64,000 nucleotides of DNA from Limnohabitans sp. GTDB lineage: Bacteria; Pseudomonadota; Gammaproteobacteria; Burkholderiales; Burkholderiaceae_C. A model generated the notes under the pieces. It saw only the letters and a program-made list of their open reading frames with translations, ran no database searches and was not told the DNA's origin. The stretch's first letter is position 1, and each line of letters starts with the position of its first letter. Below, in pieces: positions 1 to 10,681 of this stretch. The stretch covers positions 1-64,000 of the forward strand of contig NZ_JAOASQ010000029.1 in assembly GCF_030158565.1 (NCBI RefSeq), in the 5' to 3' direction. The translations under genes were made by a program, and so were the position numbers.

Positions 1-63
1 CGGACTTGATCCGGGATCCATGGTGTGCAGGGGAGATGGACCCCGGGTCTTCGCCCGGGGTGA
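1..63. repeat. REP-like bipartite palindromic repeat, left end cut by the window
   Basis: The left arm (1-19, CGGACTTGATCCGGGATCC) and the right arm (about 37-64, ending CCCGGGGTGAC) are related as imperfect inverted copies around a centre near 20-36. The same left-arm sequence recurs exactly at 44899-44920. This is the form of a REP/BIME-type dispersed element; the family name is inferred. Confidence 0.6.
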
Positions 64-180
64 CAAAGGCAAGATCTTCACCCGGGGTGAAAGAGGCAGG
101 CTCTTCACCCGGGGTGACAGAGGCAGGCTCTTTGCCAGGGGTGAAAAAGGCAGGGTATTTGCCCGAGGTAACAAACTCAA
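46..180. repeat. Five tandem copies of a 27-bp unit
   Basis: Units start at 46, 73, 100, 127 and 154. Each has the core TCTTCACCCGGGGTGA with increasing divergence in copies 4 and 5. The first unit is the right arm of the REP-like element, so the array looks like local amplification of that arm. Because 27 is a multiple of three, the array stays open in several frames and gives artificial 9-residue peptide repeats; I do not regard it as coding. The rest of the stretch before 357 holds only the inverted repeat at 263-279 and a ribosome binding site. Confidence 0.8.
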
Positions 181-262
181 AGAGTTGGCTTCTCGAGATA
201 CCAAACCAAGGGCAATCCCTGAGTTCGGCAATCCGAAAGACCCGGTTCAGCATTCGAAGATT

Positions 263-279
263 GTCCAGAATCACTGGAC
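263..279. promoter_or_regulatory. Inverted repeat upstream of the first operon
   Basis: GTCCAG-AATCA-CTGGAC is a perfect 6-5-6 inverted repeat, 78 bp before the first start codon. It has the size of a dimeric regulator site. No regulator gene adjoins it, and no convincing -35/-10 pair was found nearby. Confidence 0.35.
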
Positions 280-356
280 GCCGCAAGATACATCAACCCC
301 CATTGGGGTGACGCTGGTTCGCCAGTGGTTCGCCCCATGATTTCCAGGAGAACAAC

Positions 357-1277
357 ATGAGCAAAGCAGGATTGGTTCAAGACAAAGTCGTCGTCGTCAC
401 CGGCGCAGGTGGCGGCATTGGCCGCGACATCGCGCTGGCCATGGCGCGTGAAGGCGCCAAAGTGGTGGTCAACGACATCGGTGCTTCCGTGTCGGGCGAA
501 GGCCAGGATACAGGCCCCGCGCAAAAAGTCGTGGACGAAATCAAAGCCATGGGTGGTCAGGCTGCGGCCAACACCGACAGCGTGTCCGACGCCGCAGGCG
601 CAGCCCGCATCATCCAAACGGCCATCGACAGCTTTGGCCGCATCGACGTGGTGGTCAACAACGCAGGCATCTTGCGCGACCGCTTCTTCCACAAGATGAG
701 CATGGACGAGTGGGACGCGGTGCTCAAGGTGCACCTGTATGGCGCCTTTTACGTCAGCCGCGCTGCCGCCACGCATTTCAAAGAGCAGGAAAGCGGCAAC
801 TACATCCACATGACCTCCACCTCGGGCTTGGTGGGCAACTTCGGCCAAGCCAACTACTCGGCGGCCAAGCTGGGTGTGACGGCACTGTCCAAGTCGATCG
901 CGCTGGACATGCAAAAGTTCAACGTGCGCTCCAACTGCATCTCGCCCTTTGCCTGGAGCCGCATGATCGGCTCGATCCCGACCGAGACGCCCGAAGAGCA
1001 GGCCCGCGTGGAGCGCATCAAGCAGATGACGCCCGCCAAGATCGCGCCCATGGCGGTGGCCTTGGCCAGTGACGCTTCGGCCCATGTCAACGGCCAGGTC
1101 TTTGCCGTGCGCAACAACGAAATCTTTTTGATGAGCCAGCCGCGCCCGATCCGTTCGGTGCACCGCAGCGAAGGCTGGACCCCGCAATCCGTGCTGGACC
1201 AGGCCATGCCCGCGCTCAAGTCCAGCTTCTTTGACCTGGAGCGTTCGGGTGATGTGTTCAGCTGGGACCCGATCTGA
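357..1277 (+). CDS. SDR family 3-hydroxyacyl-CoA dehydrogenase-like oxidoreductase
   Basis: This 306-residue protein has the Rossmann signature TGAGGGIG (residues 15-22), NNAG (101-104) and the catalytic Ser154, Tyr167 and Lys171 of classical short-chain dehydrogenases. The stretch NNAGILRDRFF resembles the dehydrogenase unit of peroxisomal MFE-2 (17beta-HSD4), so oxidation of a 3-hydroxyacyl-CoA with NAD(P) is the likely role. A good AGGAG site lies about 8 nt before the ATG. It is first in a long rightward operon, with the thiolase fusion starting 10 nt after its stop. The exact substrate cannot be read from sequence. Confidence 0.85.
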   Translation: MSKAGLVQDKVVVVTGAGGGIGRDIALAMAREGAKVVVNDIGASVSGEGQDTGPAQKVVDEIKAMGGQAAANTDSVSDAAGAARIIQTAIDSFGRIDVVVNNAGILRDRFFHKMSMDEWDAVLKVHLYGAFYVSRAAATHFKEQESGNYIHMTSTSGLVGNFGQANYSAAKLGVTALSKSIALDMQKFNVRSNCISPFAWSRMIGSIPTETPEEQARVERIKQMTPAKIAPMAVALASDASAHVNGQVFAVRNNEIFLMSQPRPIRSVHRSEGWTPQSVLDQAMPALKSSFFDLERSGDVFSWDPI

Positions 1278-1287
1278 GGCCGACACG

Positions 1288-2901
1288 ATGAGCGACAACG
1301 CAAAAGGGGTGCTCGCGCAGCACCAGGCCGCCCTGGACGAAGGCCGCTTTCTGATTCAGAAGTGCGGTGGCTGCGACCAGCACATTTACTTCCCGCGTGA
1401 GGTCTGCCCGCATTGCGGCAGCGACGACTTGGCGCTGGTGGCCCCCTCGGGCTTGGGCACGGTGTATTCCGTGACCACGGTCCGTCGCAAGCCCGACGCG
1501 GGCGGCGACTACAACGTTTGCCTGATCGATCTGGACGAAGGCGTGCGCCTGATGAGCCGGGTGGAGATGAGCCCTGTCGATGCCGTGCAGGTGGGCCAGC
1601 GTGTGCAGGCCCGTGTGGTGCTTGAAAAAGACCAAGGCGTGGTGGTGTTTGACCCGGTCAGCACAGCGGCAAGCGCGGTCAAACCTGTGCCCCGTGGCCC
1701 GGCCGCCTCGGCGGCAGTGCACACCTCGTCGGGCCTGCAGGCCTTGCGCGGCAGCGCTGCCATCGCGGGCGTGGCCACCTTTGGTTGCGGCGAAGCGACG
1801 GGTTTCACCGAGATGGAAGTGCTGGCCCGTGCTGCCCGTGCGGCGGTGGCCGATGCCGGTTTGAAGATGAGCGACATCGACGGGCTGTGCACCGCCAGTG
1901 TGCTCTCCACCATGTGGCCCATGCCCGTCACCGAATACCTGGGCATCAACCCCCGCTACATCAACGGCACCATGCTGGGCGGCTCCAGCTTTGTGGCGCA
2001 CCTGCTGCCCGCCATGATGGCTTTGCAGTCGGGCCAGTGCAATGCGGTGCTGGTCTGCTACGGCAGCACGCAGCGCACCTCCACCTTTGGCCGCGCCGAG
2101 ATCGCCCAGGCACGCCGCGTGATGGACCCGCAGCCTTACGAAACCCCTTACGCGCCGATGCAGCCGCTGAGTGCTTATGCCTTGGCTACGCGTCGGCACA
2201 TGCACCAATACGGCACGACACGTCACCAGCTCGCCGAAGTGGCGGTGGCCGCACGCGCCTGGGCGCAGCGCAACCCTGAAGCCTTCATGCGCGATCCCTT
2301 GTCGATCGACGATGTGCTGAAAGCCCGCATGGTGTCCGACCCGCTGTCCGTGCGCGACTGCTGCCTGGTCACCGACGGCGGTGGTGCCTTTGTGCTGGTG
2401 CGCGCCGATCGGGCGCGTGACCTGGCCAAGAAGCCTGTGTATGTGCTGGGCAATGCCACCGCCAACTGGAACCGCCAGGTCTCGTCCATGCACGACCTGA
2501 CCGTCACTGCCGCCAGCCAGTCCGGCCGCGAAGCCTTTGCCATGGCGGGCATGAAGCCCGCCGACATGGGTGTGGTGCAGCTGTACGACGCTTTCACCAT
2601 CAACACCTTGCTGTTTCTGGAAGACCTGGGCTTTTGCAAGAAGGGCGAGGCCGGTGACTTTGTGCAAAACGGCGGCATCGCGCCGGGTGGTCACTTGCCG
2701 GTCAACACCAACGGGGGGGGCCTGTCGTGCACGCACCCGGGCATGTACGGCATCTTCACTGTGATCGAAGCCGTGCGCCAGTTGCGCGGCGAAGGCGGCG
2801 AGCGCCAGGTCGCGGGTGTGAAAACCGCGCTGGCCCACGGCAACGGCGGCACGCTGTCGAGCCAGTCCACCGCCATCTTCGGCCTCGAAGAGGTGCTCTG
2901 A
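1288..2901 (+). CDS. DUF35 OB-fold / thiolase-like fusion protein
   Basis: The start at 1288 (MSDNAKG) is preferred over an upstream in-frame ATG at 1231 that would overlap the SDR gene. Residues 1-125 form a DUF35 rubredoxin-like zinc ribbon (Cys26, Cys29, Cys40, Cys43) plus OB-fold. Residues from about 145 to 537 form an SCP2/Ltp-type thiolase domain with YDAF and THPGMYG motifs. The usual nucleophile position reads GGSSF (about 231-235) with no cysteine. Thiolase-like aldolases such as Ltp2 also lack this cysteine and work as complexes with separate DUF35 proteins. A fused retro-aldolase acting on a CoA thioester is therefore as likely as a true thiolase. Acyl-CoA synthetase, dehydrogenase and SDR neighbours fit a beta-oxidation-like route. 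Confidence 0.8.
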   Translation: MSDNAKGVLAQHQAALDEGRFLIQKCGGCDQHIYFPREVCPHCGSDDLALVAPSGLGTVYSVTTVRRKPDAGGDYNVCLIDLDEGVRLMSRVEMSPVDAVQVGQRVQARVVLEKDQGVVVFDPVSTAASAVKPVPRGPAASAAVHTSSGLQALRGSAAIAGVATFGCGEATGFTEMEVLARAARAAVADAGLKMSDIDGLCTASVLSTMWPMPVTEYLGINPRYINGTMLGGSSFVAHLLPAMMALQSGQCNAVLVCYGSTQRTSTFGRAEIAQARRVMDPQPYETPYAPMQPLSAYALATRRHMHQYGTTRHQLAEVAVAARAWAQRNPEAFMRDPLSIDDVLKARMVSDPLSVRDCCLVTDGGGAFVLVRADRARDLAKKPVYVLGNATANWNRQVSSMHDLTVTAASQSGREAFAMAGMKPADMGVVQLYDAFTINTLLFLEDLGFCKKGEAGDFVQNGGIAPGGHLPVNTNGGGLSCTHPGMYGIFTVIEAVRQLRGEGGERQVAGVKTALAHGNGGTLSSQSTAIFGLEEVL

Positions 2902-2906
2902 ACACC

Positions 2907-4427
2907 ATGAACACGCTGCTGGCCCAGCCCTTTGGCACCTTGCCCGCCCTGTTGGCGCACCACGCGGCCACGCGTGGCATGCATCCGGCGCTGGTGCTCG
3001 ATGGGCAGGTGCTGAGCTTTGCCCAGCTGCAGGTGCGTGTGCAGCAGGTGGCTGGCGCTTTGCAACGCGATGGTGTGCGGCCTGGCCAGGCCATCGCCAT
3101 TTGCGCGGCCACCTCACTCGCGTATGTCTGCACGTTTTTGGGTGCGGTGCAGGCCGGTGTCACAGTGGCGCCTTTGCCACCCACCGCCACGCCTGCGCAA
3201 CTGCAGGCGCTCAGCGCCAATGCCGGTGCTGTGGCCGTGTTCGTGGATGCCGACACCGCAGCGAACTGGGCCGATGGGCCTGTGCGCTGCTGGTCGCTCG
3301 ATGAACCTGCCTGGACTGAGTGGCTACAAGGTGCGCCGGTGCCCAGCCCGGTCACACGCCAGCCGGGCGAGCCATTCAACATCATCTATTCCTCCGGGAC
3401 CACCGGCATGCCCAAGGGCATCGTGCAGTCTTGCGGCATGCGTTGGGCGCAGCTGCAGCGCTCCCCGGCCAACGGCTTCGGCCCTGATGCCGTCACGCTG
3501 CTGGCGATTCCGCTGTATTCCAACCTCACACTCACCTACCTGTTTGGTGCCATGGGCCTCGGCGGCACGGTCGTGCTGATGGGCAAGTTCGATGCGGGGC
3601 GTTATCTGACGCTGGCCGAAGAGCACCGCGCAACGCACGCGGTGTTGGTGCCCGTGCAGTTCCGTCGCCTGATGGACCACCCCAACTTTGACCGCACCGA
3701 CCTGTCTCTGCTGCGTCGCCGTTTCTGCGCTGGAGCGCCGTTTGTGGCCGAGCTCAAGGCCGAGGTGTTGCGCCGCTGGCCGGGTGAGTTGACCGAGTAC
3801 TACGGTCTGACCGAAGGCGGTGGCCGCACCGAGCTGCAGGCCCACCTGCACCCCGACAAGTTGCACACCGTGGGTCGCGTGAGCGCGGGCAACGACATCC
3901 GCTTGATCGACGAAGAAGGCCACGAGCTGCCACTCACCGCCACAGGCGAAATCGTGGGCCACTCGGCCACCATGATGAATGGCTACCACGGCTTGCCCGA
4001 AGCCACGCGTGAGACCGAATGGTTCGATGCCAGTGGCAAGCGTTTCATTCGCACAGGCGATGTCGGGCGCTTCGATGCCGACGGTTTTCTGGTGCTGATG
4101 GACCGGCGCAAAGACATGCTGATTTCCGGCGGCCTCAATGTTTACCCCAGTGACCTCGAAGAGGTCTTGCGCCAGCATCCTGCAGTGGCCGACGTGGCGG
4201 TGGCAGGCGTGCCTTCTGCACGTTGGGGTGAGACCCCTGTGGCTTTTGTTGTGCCCGTACTCGGTGCCCAGATCGACGAAGACGCCGTGTGCAGTTGGGC
4301 CAACACCCGACTGGGCAAAGCCCAACGTTTGGCGGCTGTGCAATTCGTCGACAGTCTGCCACGCAGCGAAGTGGGCAAGGTGCTCAAACGCCAGTTGCGC
4401 GAACAGTTGCAGCGTGCCGTTCCCTGA
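2907..4427 (+). CDS. AMP-dependent acyl-CoA synthetase
   Basis: This is a 506-residue member of the ANL adenylating superfamily that activates a carboxylic acid to its CoA thioester through an acyl-AMP. It has the P-loop-like motif SSGTTGMPKG (about 161-171), the YGLTEGG motif, TGDVGRFD and the C-terminal hinge and lysine region with the ending SEVGKVLKR. The ATG lies 5 nt after the stop of the thiolase fusion, so the two are probably translationally coupled. The acid activated is not clear; the neighbours suggest it feeds the dehydrogenase that follows. Confidence 0.85.
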   Translation: MNTLLAQPFGTLPALLAHHAATRGMHPALVLDGQVLSFAQLQVRVQQVAGALQRDGVRPGQAIAICAATSLAYVCTFLGAVQAGVTVAPLPPTATPAQLQALSANAGAVAVFVDADTAANWADGPVRCWSLDEPAWTEWLQGAPVPSPVTRQPGEPFNIIYSSGTTGMPKGIVQSCGMRWAQLQRSPANGFGPDAVTLLAIPLYSNLTLTYLFGAMGLGGTVVLMGKFDAGRYLTLAEEHRATHAVLVPVQFRRLMDHPNFDRTDLSLLRRRFCAGAPFVAELKAEVLRRWPGELTEYYGLTEGGGRTELQAHLHPDKLHTVGRVSAGNDIRLIDEEGHELPLTATGEIVGHSATMMNGYHGLPEATRETEWFDASGKRFIRTGDVGRFDADGFLVLMDRRKDMLISGGLNVYPSDLEEVLRQHPAVADVAVAGVPSARWGETPVAFVVPVLGAQIDEDAVCSWANTRLGKAQRLAAVQFVDSLPRSEVGKVLKRQLREQLQRAVP

Positions 4428-4451
4428 AATTTTCCTAACCCTTGAACCACC

Positions 4452-5606
4452 ATGATCCGAGACCCCGAAACCTTTGAAGCCCTGCTCGACTCCGTGCGCC
4501 GTTTTGTGCGCGAGCGCCTGGTCCCTGCCGAGAACGAAGTCGCCGAGACCGACGAGATCCCCGAAGCCATCGTGCAAGAGATGCGCGAGATGGGCCTGTT
4601 TGGCTTGACCATCCCCGAGGCTTATGGCGGCCTGGAGCTGACCATGGAAGAAGAGTCACGCCTCTTGTTCGAGCTGTGCAAGACCTCGCCCGCTTTCCGT
4701 TCGGTGATCGGCACCACGGTGGGCATTGGCTCGCAAGGCATCTTGATGGATGGCACTGAAGAACAAAAAGCCTACTACCTGCCCAAGCTGGCCACGGGCG
4801 AGTTGTCGGCCTCGTTTGCGCTGACCGAACCTGAAGCGGGCTCGGACGCGGCCTCGCTGCGCACCACGGCCATCCTGGATGGGGACCACTATGTGGTGAA
4901 CGGCACCAAGCGCTACATCACCAACGCGCCGCATTCCAAGATCTTCACGCTCATGGCGCGCACCAACCCGGCCGACAAGGGCGCGGGCGGTGTGTCGGCC
5001 TTCATCGTCGACGCCAAAACGCCGGGCATCAGCCTGGGCAAGATCGACAAGAAGATGGGCCAAAAAGGCGCCCACACCTGCGATGTGATTTTTGACAATG
5101 TGCGCGTGCCCGCCGCCAACCTGATCGGGGGCAAAGAGGGCCAGGGTTTCAAGACCGCGATGAAGGTGCTCGAAAAAGGCCGCATCCATGTGGCGGCTGT
5201 GTGCGTGGGCGTGGCCCAGCGCATCCTGGACGACGCGCTGCGCTATGCGGTGGACCGCAAGCAGTTCGGTCAGTCGATCGCCGAGTTCCAGCTGGTGCAG
5301 GCCATGCTGGCCGACAGCAAGGCCGAGCTGTATGCGGCCGAGTGCATGACGATCGACGCCGCCCGCAAACGCGACGAAGGCCGCAACGTGTCGACCGAGG
5401 CCTCGTGCTGCAAGATGTTTGCGTCCGAGATGTGCGGCCGTGTGGCCGACCGTGCGGTGCAGATCTTGGGTGGCGCGGGCTACCTGTCGGAGTACGGCAT
5501 CGAGCGCTTTTACCGCGATGTGCGTTTGTTCCGCCTGTACGAAGGCACCACGCAAATCCAGCAAATCATCATCGGCCGCAACATGGTGCGTGAAGCGCGC
5601 GGCTGA
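4452..5606 (+). CDS. Acyl-CoA dehydrogenase
   Basis: This is a 384-residue flavoprotein of the acyl-CoA dehydrogenase family that introduces an alpha,beta double bond into an acyl-CoA and passes electrons to ETF. Visible family features are the FAD-binding stretch FALTEPEAGSDA, the RYITNAP segment, RKQFG and the C-terminal YEGTTQIQ with the following IIGRNM. Length is normal. There is no strong Shine-Dalgarno sequence in the 24-nt gap after the ligase gene. It should act on the product of that ligase. Confidence 0.9.
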   Translation: MIRDPETFEALLDSVRRFVRERLVPAENEVAETDEIPEAIVQEMREMGLFGLTIPEAYGGLELTMEEESRLLFELCKTSPAFRSVIGTTVGIGSQGILMDGTEEQKAYYLPKLATGELSASFALTEPEAGSDAASLRTTAILDGDHYVVNGTKRYITNAPHSKIFTLMARTNPADKGAGGVSAFIVDAKTPGISLGKIDKKMGQKGAHTCDVIFDNVRVPAANLIGGKEGQGFKTAMKVLEKGRIHVAAVCVGVAQRILDDALRYAVDRKQFGQSIAEFQLVQAMLADSKAELYAAECMTIDAARKRDEGRNVSTEASCCKMFASEMCGRVADRAVQILGGAGYLSEYGIERFYRDVRLFRLYEGTTQIQQIIIGRNMVREARG

Positions 5607-5652
5607 GCAAACCCGATTCTTTTTTCACCACAAACCACCGAGGAGACAAGAC

Positions 5653-8040
<2,388 letters not shown>

Positions 8041-8077
8041 GCCAGGATTGACTCACCAACCACAACCGGAGACAAAA

Positions 8078-9073
8078 ATGAACCTACAGAAACCTTCCCG
8101 TTTGCTTGCTCGACGCAGTTGGGTGACGGCCTTGTGCCTCACCCTGAGCGGTCTGACAGGCCATGCCTGGGCGCAGGCACCCAATGCGGCGGCCACGGTC
8201 AAGCTCATCGTGGGCTACGCCGCAGGCGGCCCGGTGGACTCGGCGGCGCGTGTGTTTGCGCCCGTGCTCAGCCGTGAGCTGGGCCAGCCTGTGATTGTGG
8301 AGAACCGCGCCGGTGCCGGCGGTGCCGTGGCGGGCAACTCGGTGGTCAAGGCCGCGCCCAACGGGCTGGAGTTGTTTTTTGCCGCCAGCCCCACCATGAC
8401 CATCAGCCCCCATGTGCTCAAGGCCATGACGTTTGATCCACTCAAAGACTTGGCACCTTTGGCAACCATTCTCAGTTATGCCAATGTGTTGGTCATCAAC
8501 CAGAACCAGCCCTTCAAGACGGTGCCCGAATTGGTCGCCTACGCCAAGGCCAACCCGGGCAAGTTGGCCTATGGTTCGGCGGGCATGGGCGCATCCAACC
8601 ACCTGAGCGGCGAGCTGTTTGCGCGTCGGGCCGGCGTGACCATGACGCATGTGCCTTACAAAGGCAATGCGCCAGCCATGACCGATGTGATGGGCGGGCA
8701 GATCCAGATGATGTTCGACATCGTCGGGGGGGCCAAAACCTACATCGATGGCGGCAAAGTGCGTGCACTGGCCGTCACCTCCAAGGAGCGCAACCCGGCA
8801 TTCCCGCAGTTGCCCAGCATGACGGAGTTGGGCATTCGTGATTACGACGTGGGCGGTTGGTACGGCCTGTATGGCCCACTGGGCATGGGTGCAGAAGCCA
8901 GTCAAAAAATCACCGCCGCCACGGCCCGCGCTTTGCAGGATGCCGAGTTGAACAAGCGCTGGGTCGATCAGGGCTACGTGATCTGGAACAACAAACCCGC
9001 CGATTTGGCCGAACGCATGCGCCGCGAACACGCGCTGTGGGCCGAAGTGACCAAGGGCATGACGTTCGAATAA
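8078..9073 (+). CDS. Bug-type (TctC) transporter receptor
   Basis: This 331-residue secreted binding protein has a long signal peptide with likely cleavage after AWA (residue 32), followed by VKLIVGYAAGGPVD, ENRAGAGG and THVPYKGN as in the Bug family. It is the second such receptor in this operon, and the next ligase gene begins 3 nt after its stop. Two receptors in one transcript may mean two related acids are captured. No membrane components are encoded nearby. Confidence 0.88.
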   Translation: MNLQKPSRLLARRSWVTALCLTLSGLTGHAWAQAPNAAATVKLIVGYAAGGPVDSAARVFAPVLSRELGQPVIVENRAGAGGAVAGNSVVKAAPNGLELFFAASPTMTISPHVLKAMTFDPLKDLAPLATILSYANVLVINQNQPFKTVPELVAYAKANPGKLAYGSAGMGASNHLSGELFARRAGVTMTHVPYKGNAPAMTDVMGGQIQMMFDIVGGAKTYIDGGKVRALAVTSKERNPAFPQLPSMTELGIRDYDVGGWYGLYGPLGMGAEASQKITAATARALQDAELNKRWVDQGYVIWNNKPADLAERMRREHALWAEVTKGMTFE

Positions 9074-9076
9074 ACC

Positions 9077-10612
9077 ATGTCTTCACAGCACACCCGCCCC
9101 CATACCTGCATTCACCACCTGTTTGACGAGCGCGCCGCGCAGGCACCCGAGCACCCCTTTCTTTTCATGCCCGATTGGGTGATGACTTTGGGCGAGTTGG
9201 CGGTGCAGGTGGATGCGCTCGAAGCCGAGCTGCGCGAAGTCGGGGTGCGTGTGGGCGACCGCGTGCTGGTGGCGGCCGAAAACTGCCCCGAGCATGTGGC
9301 GCTGGTGCTGGCCTGCAGCCGCGTGGGGGCCTGGGCTTGCGGCGTCAATGCGCGCATGACCGCGTCCGAGTTGGCAGGCTTTGCCGACAAAGCCGATGCT
9401 CGGGTGCTGTATTTCACAGTGGGGGTGTCTGCTGCCGCGCGTCAGCACGCGGTGCAGCATGACACCCAGCCCAGTGCTTTGCCGGCCTTGCAGCGCACAC
9501 AGGTCAGGCCGCAAGCCAGCGCGCAAACCGGCGCATTGGCCGAGCAAGTCGCCGCCATCATCTTCACCTCGGGCACGACCGGCCAGCCCAAGGGCGTGAT
9601 GCTCACGCACGCGGGCTTGCTGCAGTTTGGCAAGGTCTCGGCGCAGTCGCGCCAGCTGACGCCCGCCGACCGGTCTTACGCCTATTTGCCGATGACGCAC
9701 ATCTTCGGTCTGGGCACCGTGCTCATGGCCTCGTTGCATGCAGGCGCGGGCCTGCTCATGCGCAGCCAGTTCGACCCGGCCGACGTGTTCGACGCGCTGG
9801 CCCACCAGGGCCTGACGCAGCTGCAAGGCCCGCCTGCCATGTTCACCCGCTTGCTGGCCTGGCTCGACAGTCAGGGCATCGAGCACCCGGCAGCGCCCGA
9901 GCTGCGCTATGTCTACACGGGCGCTGCGCCGTTGGACCTGAGCGTCAAAAAAGCCATCGAGGCGCGCTTCAAGCACCCCCTGCACCATGGTTACGGCCTG
10001 TCGGAATACGCAGGCGCTTTGACCCTGTGCCGCCGGGGCGAGTGGCGTGATGACACCAGTGCCGGTTACCTGGTCGAAGGTGCCGAGCTGCGTATCGTCG
10101 ACGCGCAAGGCCAAGACCTGCCCGCAGGCGAGACCGGCGAGATCTGGATGCGCGGCATGGGCCTGATGCCGGGCTATTTCCGCGACGCGGAGATCACCGA
10201 CCAGGTCATGAAGCCTGGTGGTTGGTACGCCAGCGGCGATCTGGGCCGACAAGACGCCGATGGCGCTTTGCAGGTGGTGGGGCGTCTCAAGGAGATGATC
10301 ATCCGCTCCGGCTTCAACGTGTACCCCGGTGAGGTCGAAGCCGTCTTTCTGGCCTGGCCCGGTGTGCAGCGAGCAGCCGTGGCCGGGCGCAAAACGTCCG
10401 ACGGCAACGAAGACATCCTGGCCTTCATTGAAGCCAAGCCCGGTGCGCAGATCGATTTGGACGCCTTGAAGGCCCATGCCCACGAACACCTCTCGCCCTA
10501 CAAACGCCCGTCTGCCGTGACCCTGGTGGCCGAGATGCCCATGACCCTGAGCGGCAAGGTGCTCAAGCGCGAGCTGGTCGAGCAGTGGCAAGCCAAAGTG
10601 GGCGCTGCGTGA
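9077..10612 (+). CDS. AMP-dependent ligase (long-chain fatty-acid or aryl-CoA synthetase type)
   Basis: This 511-residue ANL-family enzyme has TSGTTGQPKGVMLTH (about 163-177), HGYGLSEYAG, SGDLGRQDADG and the C-terminal LSGKVLKREL. It would convert a carboxylate to acyl-CoA with ATP. It is distinct in sequence from the ligase at 2907, so the operon can activate two acids or serve two branches. It begins 3 nt after the Bug gene and is followed by a hydratase. Confidence 0.85.
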   Translation: MSSQHTRPHTCIHHLFDERAAQAPEHPFLFMPDWVMTLGELAVQVDALEAELREVGVRVGDRVLVAAENCPEHVALVLACSRVGAWACGVNARMTASELAGFADKADARVLYFTVGVSAAARQHAVQHDTQPSALPALQRTQVRPQASAQTGALAEQVAAIIFTSGTTGQPKGVMLTHAGLLQFGKVSAQSRQLTPADRSYAYLPMTHIFGLGTVLMASLHAGAGLLMRSQFDPADVFDALAHQGLTQLQGPPAMFTRLLAWLDSQGIEHPAAPELRYVYTGAAPLDLSVKKAIEARFKHPLHHGYGLSEYAGALTLCRRGEWRDDTSAGYLVEGAELRIVDAQGQDLPAGETGEIWMRGMGLMPGYFRDAEITDQVMKPGGWYASGDLGRQDADGALQVVGRLKEMIIRSGFNVYPGEVEAVFLAWPGVQRAAVAGRKTSDGNEDILAFIEAKPGAQIDLDALKAHAHEHLSPYKRPSAVTLVAEMPMTLSGKVLKRELVEQWQAKVGAA

Positions 10613-10681
10613 GCCCTTCAGGTTCGCCAAAGATGGTCTTTCACAAAGACAGACCAGCGCACCGTTGAACTCAACGAAGAT

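Noticed and set aside
46..180. CRISPR-like array
   Set aside because: Units are directly joined with no unique spacers, and there are no cas genes in the window.
6..340. Short frames with 9-residue peptide repeats at the window start
   Set aside because: They come from a 27-bp DNA repeat that stays open in more than one frame; no ribosome site and decaying copies.
1231..1287. Upstream start for the OB-fold/thiolase protein
   Set aside because: It would overlap the SDR gene and add a non-conserved leader; the start at 1288 fits the DUF35 domain.
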